DNA of 64,000 nucleotides from CAVXFS01 sp049582805. Its GTDB lineage: Bacteria; Pseudomonadota; Gammaproteobacteria; Burkholderiales; Gallionellaceae. The notes under the pieces are model-generated. The model was not told the DNA's origin and ran no database searches. It saw only the letters and a list, made by a program, of their open reading frames with translations. Positions 8,943-17,165 of this stretch are shown here, one piece after another. Made by a program: the position numbers and the translations under genes. Position 1 is the stretch's first letter; every line of letters starts with the position of its first letter. Where the stretch lies: positions 1 to 64,000 of the forward strand of contig JBAUUR010000174.1 in assembly GCA_049582805.1 (NCBI GenBank), written 5' to 3'.

Positions 8943-11129
8943 TTAGTGTGTCTTGACACCCGCCACCGCCAGCGCGCTCATGTCCACGATGCGGCGCACC
9001 GTTGAGGAGGGCGTCATGATATGGACGGATTTTGCCGCGCCCAGCAATACCGGGCCTATGCTGATGCCATCCCCCGCCACCGCCTTGAGCAGATTAAACG
9101 AAATGTTCGCCGCATCCAGGTTCGGCATGATGAGCAGGTTGGCTTCACCTTTCAAGCGCGAATCCGGAAATAGCTGCATGCGCAATTTTTCAGAAACGGC
9201 GGCGTCGGCATGCATCTCGCCTTCCACTTCCAGATCAGGCGCGCGCTGCTCCAGCAGCTCGCGCGCCCGGCTCATCTTGCGTGCGGAAGCGTCGTCGAAA
9301 CCGCCGAAATTGGAATGGGACAGCAGCGCAACCTTCGGCGTGATGCCGAAGCGGCGCACTTCCGCCGCTGCCAGAAGGGTTATCTCGGCCACCTGTTCCG
9401 CGCTGGGATCAAGGTTGATATGGGTATCGCAAATAAACAAAGTATGATTAGGCAGCAGCAGGATGTTCAGCGTGGCGAACACGCTCGCTGCTGATTGCAG
9501 CCCGATCTCCTCTCTGATGTAACGCAAGTGCTCCTGCGGCCTGGAAACCATGCCGCACAGCATGGCGTCGGCCTGTCCCGCGCATATCATCGCAGCGCCG
9601 ATCAACGTGTTGTGGCGCGGATCATTTTCCGGGTCGATCAGCATGAAGTGTTTGCCCGCACGGATGCGCAAGCCCAGCTTGCGGATGCGCTGCTCCACCA
9701 ATGACGGTCGCGCGATCAGGATCGGATATGCCAGCCCTTCATCCAGCACCATCTGCACCGCGTGCAGCACGCGCTCGTCTTCACCCTCGGCGTACACCAG
9801 CCGCTTCGGATGGTTCTTCGCGAAGTCCAGCACCGGCTTCATCAGCCAGGCGGACTCATGGATGAAGTGGGATAACTGCTCGCGGTAGGCACCCATGTCG
9901 GTAATGGGCCGCTCCGCCACACCACTGTCCATCGCCGCCTGCGCCACCGCCGGAGCGATGCGCGCGATCAGGCGCGGGTCGAATGGCTTGGGTATCAGGT
10001 AGTCGGGTCCGAAAGTCAGCGTCTCTTCAGCATAAACCGCCGCCACCGCATCAGACTGCTCGGCTTCGGCCAGTTCGGCGATCGCATGCACTGCCGCCAA
10101 TTTCATCCCTTCATTAATCGTGGTCGCGCCTACATCCAGCGCGCCGCGGAACAGGTAGGGGAAACACAGCGCGTTGTTGACCTGGTTCGGATAATCGGAG
10201 CGCCCCGTCGCCAGGATGGCGTCCGGACGCGCCTCTTTGGCGATATGCGGCAGGATCTCGGGATGCGGATTGGCCAGCGCGAATATCAGCGGGCGTTGCG
10301 CCATCAGCCTGACCATCTCCGGCTTCAGCACACCGCCCGCGGAAAGACCGAGAAACAGGTCCGCGCCAGCAATGACCTCGCCCAGCGTGCGCGCGGAAGT
10401 ATCCACGGCATAGCGTGCCTTGTTGTCGTCCATCTGCTCGGTGCGTCCCCGGTACACCACGCCCTTGATGTCGGTGACGATGATGTTTTCCATGCGTACG
10501 CCGAGGCTGACCAGCATGTCGAGACAGGCCAGTGCCGCAGCACCCGCGCCGGACACCACCAGCCTGATGTCTCCGATGTTCTTGCCGACCACTTTCAGAC
10601 CGTTCAGCAGCGCCGCGCCGACAATGATCGCAGTGCCGTGCTGGTCATCGTGGAACACCGGGATCTTCATGCGCTCGCGCAGCTTGCGCTCGATGTAAAA
10701 ACATTCCGGCGCCTTGATATCTTCCAGGTTGATGCCGCCGAATGTCGGCTCGAGCGCGGCGATGATATCCACCAAGCGGTCCGGGTCGTACTCGGCGATC
10801 TCCAGATCGAACACGTCTATGCCGGCGAACTTCTTGAACAGCACGCCCTTGCCTTCCATCACCGGCTTGCTGGCCAGCGGCCCGATATTGCCCAGCCCCA
10901 GCACCGCCGTGCCATTGCTGATCACCGCCACCAGATTGCCGCGCGCCGTCAGGTTGCGCGCCTCGTTCGGATCGGCGACGATGGCCTCGCACGCCGCTGC
11001 CACACCGGGCGAATAGGCCAGCGCCAGATCGCGCTGGGTCATCATCGGTTTGCTCGCTGTCACTGAAATTTTGCCCGGCTTGGGCAGGCGGTGGTACTGC
11101 AGCGCGTCTTCGCGCAATTGCTTGTCCAT
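8943..11129 (-). CDS. maeB: NADP-dependent malic enzyme (MaeB type)
   Basis: This 728-residue protein combines an N-terminal malic enzyme domain with a C-terminal phosphotransacetylase-like domain. The malic part shows LAYSPGVAAACEAI, GNIGPLASKPVMEGK and FHDDQHGTAIIV, followed by a Rossmann VVSGAGAAALACL at about 195. The PTA-like part starts near residue 430. It converts malate to pyruvate with NADPH formation. In characterised MaeB proteins the PTA-like domain does not catalyse acetyl transfer and appears regulatory. Length is slightly under E. coli MaeB (759). Confidence 0.95.
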   Translation of the reverse strand: MDKQLREDALQYHRLPKPGKISVTASKPMMTQRDLALAYSPGVAAACEAIVADPNEARNLTARGNLVAVISNGTAVLGLGNIGPLASKPVMEGKGVLFKKFAGIDVFDLEIAEYDPDRLVDIIAALEPTFGGINLEDIKAPECFYIERKLRERMKIPVFHDDQHGTAIIVGAALLNGLKVVGKNIGDIRLVVSGAGAAALACLDMLVSLGVRMENIIVTDIKGVVYRGRTEQMDDNKARYAVDTSARTLGEVIAGADLFLGLSAGGVLKPEMVRLMAQRPLIFALANPHPEILPHIAKEARPDAILATGRSDYPNQVNNALCFPYLFRGALDVGATTINEGMKLAAVHAIAELAEAEQSDAVAAVYAEETLTFGPDYLIPKPFDPRLIARIAPAVAQAAMDSGVAERPITDMGAYREQLSHFIHESAWLMKPVLDFAKNHPKRLVYAEGEDERVLHAVQMVLDEGLAYPILIARPSLVEQRIRKLGLRIRAGKHFMLIDPENDPRHNTLIGAAMICAGQADAMLCGMVSRPQEHLRYIREEIGLQSAASVFATLNILLLPNHTLFICDTHINLDPSAEQVAEITLLAAAEVRRFGITPKVALLSHSNFGGFDDASARKMSRARELLEQRAPDLEVEGEMHADAAVSEKLRMQLFPDSRLKGEANLLIMPNLDAANISFNLLKAVAGDGISIGPVLLGAAKSVHIMTPSSTVRRIVDMSALAVAGVKTH

Positions 11130-11269
11130 GTTTCCCTCAAAAAATCATTCGCGGCGGATTATACCGTAGGCAGGGTGTTGACTTGCCGTCTGGCGCCGCA
11201 AACATGCGAAACTTGTCATGCCGCCCCTGATGTTCAATAATCCGCTGACAACCCACACCGGAGACTTCC

Positions 11270-11878
11270 ATGAAACTGCTCGGCACCAACACCAGCCCCT
11301 ATGTGCGCAAAGCGCGCCTGGTTCTGCTGGAGAAAAATATCCCGCACACTTACCTTATTGATCCGCCGCGCGAGCCGGGCAGCCAGGTGGCGCGGGCCAA
11401 TCCGCTGGGGCGCATTCCCGCGCTGTTGCTCGACGACGAGACCTGCGTGTTCGATTCGCCGGTGATCGCCGAATACGCGGACAGCCTGAACGACACGCCG
11501 ATCCTCATCCCGCGCGATGACGCGCTGGCGCGCATGCGGGTCAAACGCTGGGAAGCGCTGGCGGATGGCATCATCGATTCGGCGGTGGTGGTGCGCATCG
11601 AAACGCTGCGCCCGGCGGATAAGCAGGACGCCGATATCATCCAGCGCCACAATGACGCCATCAGCCGCGCGCTTGCTTATGCATCCGGACAACTGGGACA
11701 GCGCGAATGGTGCGAAGGGACAGCGATCACACTGGCCGACCTGGCACTGGTGTGTGCCCTGATCTATATGGACCTGCGCCAGACCGAGCGCGACTGGCGC
11801 GGCGCCCATCCCAATTTGGCCGCATGGTTTGCGCGCATGAGCGAGCGGGAGAGTGTGCGTGCGACGCTAACAGCGTGA
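11270..11878 (+). CDS. Glutathione S-transferase family protein
   Basis: This 202-residue protein has the thioredoxin-like N-terminal GST domain (KLLGTNTSPYVRKARLVLLEK) with NPLGRIPALLLDD and DSPVIAEY for glutathione binding, then an all-helical C-terminal domain. It resembles bacterial YfcF/YibF-like GSTs. The substrate is unknown. It is transcribed away from maeB (140 bases apart) and towards hrpA. The start follows an ACCGGAGACTTCC leader with GGAG as ribosome site. Confidence 0.9.
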   Translation: MKLLGTNTSPYVRKARLVLLEKNIPHTYLIDPPREPGSQVARANPLGRIPALLLDDETCVFDSPVIAEYADSLNDTPILIPRDDALARMRVKRWEALADGIIDSAVVVRIETLRPADKQDADIIQRHNDAISRALAYASGQLGQREWCEGTAITLADLALVCALIYMDLRQTERDWRGAHPNLAAWFARMSERESVRATLTA

Positions 11879-11951
11879 CTTACTGCGCAGGCCGGGCTAC
11901 GAAACTGGTAATCCATACCAGAGCAGAACACCCGACGCTATCGGAATCCGC

Positions 11952-11976
11952 GTGGGCACAAAAAAGGCGTGCCCAC
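11952..11976. repeat. Hairpin between GST gene and hrpA
   Basis: GTGGGCAC (11952-11959) pairs with GTGCCCAC (11969-11976) around an A-rich loop, and CCTAC follows. It sits between the converging GST and hrpA genes and may terminate transcription. It also shares the GTAGGGTGG edge (minus strand) with the structured repeat at 54590-54727, so it may be a fragment of an interspersed repeat. Confidence 0.5.
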
Positions 11977-12027
11977 CCTACCAATCCATCAACCACTTTT
12001 CGCAGGATGAATGTCGTAGCGCTGTAA

Positions 12028-15000
12028 TCACAGCGCCTCCATGATCTTGTGCAAGCGCTTCACCGACACGATCACCGGTGTTTTCAATTCCTGCGCGAAC
12101 AGCGACACGCGCAGCTCCTGCAACAGCCAGCCGAAGTCTTCCAGCCTGGGATCGCGCTCGCCCTGCTGCGCGGACAGCTTGCGCTGCCATTGCTGTTGCA
12201 GCGGCAGCAGTTGCGCCAGTTGCTGTGCATCGCGTGCGGGATTGGCGCGCAGTTTTTCCAGGCGCACGCTGATCGCCTTCAGATAGCGCGGCAGATGCTG
12301 CAAGCGCTCGTAGGGCGTGCGCGCGATCCACTCCTTGCCCAGCAGCCATTCGCATTGACTGCGGATGTCTTGCACCGCCTGGTCGTGCGCCTTCGACAGA
12401 GCGAACGGGTCGCTGCGCAGCAGCGGGGTGCCCGTCGGCCTACCCCTTGCGGGTGCGTTACTGGCGAAGCCAGCCGTTTGCGGGAGAAGGCGCGACGCGG
12501 CCACTCCCGCACGCTTCGGCTCCGCCGCACCATCTCGTGGCCGCGCCTTGAATCCGGGCAAAGATTTTTGCAACGCGTGGTATTCGCTCAGCACCGCGCC
12601 GACCAGCCGCGCGATCTCCTGCGCCACCAGGGTCAGGCGGCTTTTGGCATCCTTGCTGCGCGCGGCGAATTCCCTTTCGCTACCCGGCCACGGCTCCATC
12701 AGGCAGCAGCGGTCGAAGGTCACCGATAAAATCTGGCGCTGCAAATCCTGCCGGCTGCCGAACGGCAGGAACTGCAGCGCCAGCTTCTGCATATCCGGCA
12801 GATTCTTTTCCAGGAACTTTACCTGCTCGTTCAGCGCCAGCATGAACAGGCGCGCCAGTCCCTTGCGATGCAGGGCTTGCGCCTCGTCGCGCGTGTCAAA
12901 GGCGCGCAGCGTCACCGCGTCGCCTTCGTCGTGCAGCGCGTTGAACACGGTCACTTTTTGCCCGGCGCGGATCACTTGCGCCGTTTCAACGAAATCGCCG
13001 AAATCCCAGCTCATGTGGCGGCTCGACTGCTGCGCGCTTTCCCCCACCCCAGCCCTCCCCCGAGGGGAGAGGGAGTCGGCTCGATGAAGTGCAGGGTTTA
13101 GCCCCTCTCCCTCCGGGGGAGGGGATGGGGAGGGGGAATGTTTTGGCGCCCACTCGCCGCGCAACTGCGCGAAATTGCGCGACATGCCCAACTGCCTGCC
13201 GTGCTCATCCATCACGCGAAAATTCATCAGCAAATGCTGCGGCAACTGCTCCAGGCGAAACGCATCAAGCGGCGTGTCGAATTGTTTCTGTTCGCGGATG
13301 TAACGCGCCAGCGCCTGCAGCAGCGGCGTATCCGATGGCGGCACCTCGCGGCAGAAGGCGGCGGAAAATTCCGGCAGCGGCACCAGATGGCGGCGCAGTT
13401 TCTGCGGCAAGGTCTTCAGCAGTTGCGCGGTCTTTTCCCCCACCAGGCCGGGCACCAGATAATCGCAATGCGCCGCCGAAACCTGGTTGATCAGGGCCTG
13501 CGGAACCGTCAGCGTCACGCCATCGTCCTTCTGTCCCGGCGCAAAGTGGTAGCTCAGCGCATAGCTGATGTTGTTCATCAGCAGTTGCGGCGGAAACTGG
13601 TCGGTGGTGATGCCCGCGGCTTCGTGGCGCATCAGGTCGTCGCGTTGCAGGAACAGCAGTTTCGGGTTCTCGCGCTCCGCTTCCTTGCGCCAATGCTCGA
13701 ACGCCGCCCCGTTGTGGATGGCCGCCGGAATGCGCGCGTCATAGAAAGCGAAGATCAGTTCCTCGTCCACCAGCACATCCGGGCGGCGCGCCTTGTGCTC
13801 GAGCGCCTCGATGTCACGGATCAGTTTGCGGTTGTGCGCAAAGAACGGCGCGTGCGTGTCGAATTCACCCGCCACCAGCGCCTGGCGAATGAACACTTCG
13901 CGTGACTCGGCCACATTCATCGGCCCGTAATGCACGCGCTTCTTTGGATTGATGATCAGACCGTACAGGGTGCTGCGTTCCCATGCCGCTACCTGCGCGG
14001 ATTTCCTTTCCCAGTGCGGATCGTAGTAGTGGCGTTTGATCAGGTGTGCGCCGACTTCCTCCAGCCACTGCGGTTCGATGCGCCCGACGCAGCGCGCGTA
14101 GAGCTTGGTCGTCTCGGTCAGCTCCGCCGCCACCACCCACTTGGCGCCCTTCTTTGCCAGCACCGAATTCGGCGCGACAAAAAACTTGATGCCGCGCGCG
14201 CCGAGGTAATGCATCTCCTCCACGCTGCGGTTGCCGATATTGCCGAGCAGGCCGGTGAGCAGCGCCTTGTGGATCTGTTCATAACCCGCGGGCTGTGTTG
14301 AATGGAAAATCTCCCCCTCCCCAACCCTGATGGAACTACTAGCCATTCGACTAGGCTGCCCAACAACGGCAGCCAAGTCGCTGGTTATCCCCCGACGGGA
14401 GAGGGAATGATCTGGCGCTTCGACAACACGCTTCCCTTCAATGCCAGGGGGGGTGTGCGCAAGCATCCCCATTTCCGCCACCAGTCCATGCAATTGCTGA
14501 TGCAGCTCATGCCACTCGCGCAGCCGCAACGGGGAAAGAAAATTCTCGCGGCACTGATCCGCCAACTGACGGTTCGATTTCTTGTGCTGTACCGCCTGCC
14601 GGAACCAAGCCCAGATTTTCAGATAAGCAAGGAAATCCGAACGCTCGTCGTTAAAGCGCTGGTGCGCTGTATCCGCCGCCGCGCGCCGCTCCGCGGGCCG
14701 ATCGCGCGGGTCTTGCAGCGACAGCGCGCTGGCGATGATCAGAATTTCCGTCAGGCACTGGTATTGCCGTCCGGCCAGCAGCAAGCGCGCGATCTTCGGG
14801 TCCAGCGGCAAGCGGGCAAGTTCGCGGCCCAGCGGCGTCAGTTGCTGCGACCTTCCCCCTTCCACAGCCCCCTCGCTCCGCTCTCCCCCTCCGGCGGGAG
14901 GAAGAGCAATCGTCTCCTCCCCCTTCGCGGGAGGAGAAACATTTTCACTTATGGCGCCAAGCTCGGCCAGCAAGAGATAGCCATCTGCAATCGAACGCGA

Positions 15001-16248
15001 ACCGGGCGGCTCGATGAACGGAAAATCCACCACATCGCCAAGGTTGAGCGAGCTCATGCGCAAAATGACCGTCGCCAGCGACACGCGAAAAATTTCCGCG
15101 TCGGTATATTCGGCGCGCCCCCGGAAATCCTCCTCGTCATACAGGCGCACGCAGACGCCGCTCATCACCCGGCCGCAGCGCCCGGCGCGCTGGTTGGCGG
15201 CGGCGCGGGAAATCTTTTCCACGCGCAACTGCTCCACTTTCTGGCGGATGCTGTAGCGATTGATACGCGCCAGGCCGGAATCGATCACATAACCGATGTT
15301 GGGCACCGTGAGCGAGGTCTCCGCCACGTTCGTCGCCAGCACCACGCGACGCTGGCTGGATGGCTTGAACACGCGATCCTGTTCGGCGGCGGACAGGCGC
15401 GAGAACAATGGCAGGATTTCCACACCGCGCGGATGGTGCTTGCGCAAGGCTTCCGCCGTGTCGCGGATTTCGCGCTCGCCGGGCAGGAACACCAGCACGT
15501 CGCCCTTGAGGCCACCAATGGAAATTTCATCGATTGCAGCGCACACGGCTTGCGATACGTCCTGCAACTCGCCTTCCTCATTCTGTTGCGGCGGGCGGTA
15601 ACGCAATTCAACCGGATAGCTGCGGCCGGACACCTGAATGACAGGAGCTCCGCTGAAATGTTTGGAAAAGCGCTCCGCATCGAGCGTGGCGGAAGTGATG
15701 ATCAGTTTCAGATCCGGACGGCGCGGCAGCAGTTGCTTGAAATAACCGAGCAGAAAATCGATGTTGAGCGAGCGTTCGTGCGCCTCGTCGATGATGATGG
15801 TGTCGTATTTCTTCAGCAGCGGATCGCCCTGGATTTCCGCCAGCAGGATACCGTCAGTCATCAGCTTGATGCAGGTGCAGTCCGACACCTTGTCGTTGAA
15901 TCGGATCTTGTAGCCGACCACCCCGCCCAGTTCCGTTTTCAGCTCGTAGGCGATGCGCGATGCGACCGTGCGCGCCGCCACGCGCCGCGGCTGGGTATGC
16001 GCGATCATGCCTTGCACGCCGCGGCCGATGCCCAGACAGATTTTCGGCAACTGCGTGGTCTTGCCGGAACCGGTCTCGCCGCACACGATAACCACCTGAA
16101 GCCAGGCAATGGCCTGCGCCAATTCTTCGCGTCTGGCCACCACCGGCAGGTTGGCGGGATATTCAATCGAGGCCAGTTGTTGGATGCGCGCTGCCCGAAG
16201 GCCACAGGCAGAGCCCGATGGTGGCCCGGGATCGGAAGGAGTAGTCAT
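12028..16248 (-). CDS. hrpA: ATP-dependent RNA helicase HrpA with coding repeat inserts
   Basis: This 1406-residue DEAH-box helicase has Walker A GETGSGKTTQ, DEAHERS, SATLD and QRAGRCGR in the N-terminal motor, then winged-helix/HA2 and OB regions and the long HrpA-type C-terminal domain (DUF3418-like). HrpA acts on structured mRNA and stalled ribosomes in E. coli. The protein is about 100 residues longer than E. coli HrpA (1300). The excess fits in-frame inserts at about residues 434-464, 594-651 and 1036-1071 that are made of palindromic GC-rich DNA, and perhaps another at 1234-1279. These positions fall between conserved blocks. Confidence 0.93.
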   Translation of the reverse strand: MTTPSDPGPPSGSACGLRAARIQQLASIEYPANLPVVARREELAQAIAWLQVVIVCGETGSGKTTQLPKICLGIGRGVQGMIAHTQPRRVAARTVASRIAYELKTELGGVVGYKIRFNDKVSDCTCIKLMTDGILLAEIQGDPLLKKYDTIIIDEAHERSLNIDFLLGYFKQLLPRRPDLKLIITSATLDAERFSKHFSGAPVIQVSGRSYPVELRYRPPQQNEEGELQDVSQAVCAAIDEISIGGLKGDVLVFLPGEREIRDTAEALRKHHPRGVEILPLFSRLSAAEQDRVFKPSSQRRVVLATNVAETSLTVPNIGYVIDSGLARINRYSIRQKVEQLRVEKISRAAANQRAGRCGRVMSGVCVRLYDEEDFRGRAEYTDAEIFRVSLATVILRMSSLNLGDVVDFPFIEPPGSRSIADGYLLLAELGAISENVSPPAKGEETIALPPAGGGERSEGAVEGGRSQQLTPLGRELARLPLDPKIARLLLAGRQYQCLTEILIIASALSLQDPRDRPAERRAAADTAHQRFNDERSDFLAYLKIWAWFRQAVQHKKSNRQLADQCRENFLSPLRLREWHELHQQLHGLVAEMGMLAHTPPGIEGKRVVEAPDHSLSRRGITSDLAAVVGQPSRMASSSIRVGEGEIFHSTQPAGYEQIHKALLTGLLGNIGNRSVEEMHYLGARGIKFFVAPNSVLAKKGAKWVVAAELTETTKLYARCVGRIEPQWLEEVGAHLIKRHYYDPHWERKSAQVAAWERSTLYGLIINPKKRVHYGPMNVAESREVFIRQALVAGEFDTHAPFFAHNRKLIRDIEALEHKARRPDVLVDEELIFAFYDARIPAAIHNGAAFEHWRKEAERENPKLLFLQRDDLMRHEAAGITTDQFPPQLLMNNISYALSYHFAPGQKDDGVTLTVPQALINQVSAAHCDYLVPGLVGEKTAQLLKTLPQKLRRHLVPLPEFSAAFCREVPPSDTPLLQALARYIREQKQFDTPLDAFRLEQLPQHLLMNFRVMDEHGRQLGMSRNFAQLRGEWAPKHSPSPSPPPEGEGLNPALHRADSLSPRGRAGVGESAQQSSRHMSWDFGDFVETAQVIRAGQKVTVFNALHDEGDAVTLRAFDTRDEAQALHRKGLARLFMLALNEQVKFLEKNLPDMQKLALQFLPFGSRQDLQRQILSVTFDRCCLMEPWPGSEREFAARSKDAKSRLTLVAQEIARLVGAVLSEYHALQKSLPGFKARPRDGAAEPKRAGVAASRLLPQTAGFASNAPARGRPTGTPLLRSDPFALSKAHDQAVQDIRSQCEWLLGKEWIARTPYERLQHLPRYLKAISVRLEKLRANPARDAQQLAQLLPLQQQWQRKLSAQQGERDPRLEDFGWLLQELRVSLFAQELKTPVIVSVKRLHKIMEAL
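13036..13140. repeat. GC-rich inverted repeat inside hrpA (residues ~1036-1071)
   Basis: Two near-complementary arms are visible: CCCCCACCCCAGCCCTCCCC plus GAGGGGAGAGGGAG at 13040-13075, and CCCCTCTCCCTCC plus GGGGGAGGGGATGGGGAGGGGG at 13099-13137. The region stays in frame and is translated as a Pro/Ser/Gly-rich segment. The arms resemble the CTCTCCC/GGGAGAG palindromes scattered between genes in many proteobacterial genomes. Confidence 0.75.
14296..14460. repeat. Repeat-like insert inside hrpA (residues ~594-651)
   Basis: The segment opens with CTCCCCCTCCCCAACCCTGATGG and closes near CCCCCGACGGGAGAGGGAATG, the same C-rich/G-rich pattern as the insert at 13036. It is translated as a segment with no resemblance to the flanking helicase sequence and ends just before the conserved YEQIHKALLTGLLGNIG block. 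Confidence 0.6.
14855..14945. repeat. Double palindromic insert inside hrpA (residues ~434-464)
   Basis: Two hairpin units lie next to each other: CTCCCCCTCCGGCGGGAGG at about 14880-14898 and CTCCTCCCCCTTCGCGGGAGGAG at about 14914-14936. They are in frame and encode a Gly/Glu/Pro-rich insert between the helicase core and the QLTPLGRELARLPLDPKIARLL block. Confidence 0.7.
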
Positions 16249-16431
16249 GGCGGCCGATTTTACCCGTTACAGCGTACGCCCGCACAAGACACACGAATGG
16301 CCAGACACCCCTATCAGACTTGACAGCTAGCCTCGAATTTACCGGCTTGCAAAAATGGGTTGCATCACAAACCAGTCAGCACGAAATCCGGCAAGTTGAA
16401 TTTGGCATCTTAATTTTCAATGGAGAAAATC

Positions 16432-17121
16432 ATGGAAACCAGGCAAAGAGGATTTACCCTTATCGAAATCGCAATCGTGCTGGTGATTATCGGCCTGCTG
16501 CTCGGTGGCGTATTGAAGGGGCAGGAGCTGATAGACAGCGCCAAGGTTAAAAACCTGGCCACGGATTACAAGAATATCCCGATATTCATTTATGGCTACC
16601 AGGATAAATTCAAGGCGCTGCCCGGAGACGACGCCAATGTCACTGCGCATTTGTCAGGCGCCACGGCATGCACTCCGAACGCCGCAAATATTTGCGCCAG
16701 CGGAAACGGGGTGCTGGACGGTGCATGGGACGCAGTCAATGATGCGGCCAGCGAGAGCAATCTGTTCTGGCAGCATGTGCGCCTGGCCGGCTTTGCTGCG
16801 GGTTCGAGCGACGTAGGCAATAGCAATTACCAGCAAACCAATGCAGTCGGCGGAAGAATCGGGATACAAAGCAATAACGCCAGTTTCACCACCATCACTT
16901 CGGATTCGGCGAATACAGCCCAGAGCGGGATGATCGGTACTTATGTCATCTGTTCTGCCGGCATACTCGGAAAATTCGCCAAGCGACTGGACACGTCGCT
17001 TGACAATGGCGACGCGGATTCCGGCGCAGTACGGGTTGCCGATCCGGCGAATGCAGGCAAGTCCATCGCCACAAACAGTATCCTGGATGGGGACTCCTAC
17101 ACCGTTTGCATGGGTGTCTGA
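16432..17121 (+). CDS. Type IV pilin-like / type II pseudopilin protein
   Basis: The product has a prepilin leader METRQRG, with cleavage by the prepilin peptidase expected before FTLIEIAIVLVIIGLLLGG. The Glu at mature position 5 is present. The ~229-residue protein continues with a globular domain containing two pairs of cysteines (TACTP...NICASG, VICSAG...TVCMG). A GGAG six bases before ATG 16432 decides this start over the in-frame ATG at 16420. No pilus assembly genes adjoin it, so it may be a minor or orphan pilin; the PilB-like ATPase at 46 kb is a distant candidate partner. Confidence 0.85.
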   Translation: METRQRGFTLIEIAIVLVIIGLLLGGVLKGQELIDSAKVKNLATDYKNIPIFIYGYQDKFKALPGDDANVTAHLSGATACTPNAANICASGNGVLDGAWDAVNDAASESNLFWQHVRLAGFAAGSSDVGNSNYQQTNAVGGRIGIQSNNASFTTITSDSANTAQSGMIGTYVICSAGILGKFAKRLDTSLDNGDADSGAVRVADPANAGKSIATNSILDGDSYTVCMGV

Positions 17122-17165
17122 TTCAGGACAGCCCGGGATGTCGGTGGCAGGGTGTCAGTGTGCGA

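Noticed and set aside
14302..16323. Long open frame of 673 codons on the plus strand opposite hrpA
   Set aside because: It is antisense to a well-supported helicase, has no recognisable domain, and is rich in His, Arg and Gln as expected from reading a GC-rich gene backwards.
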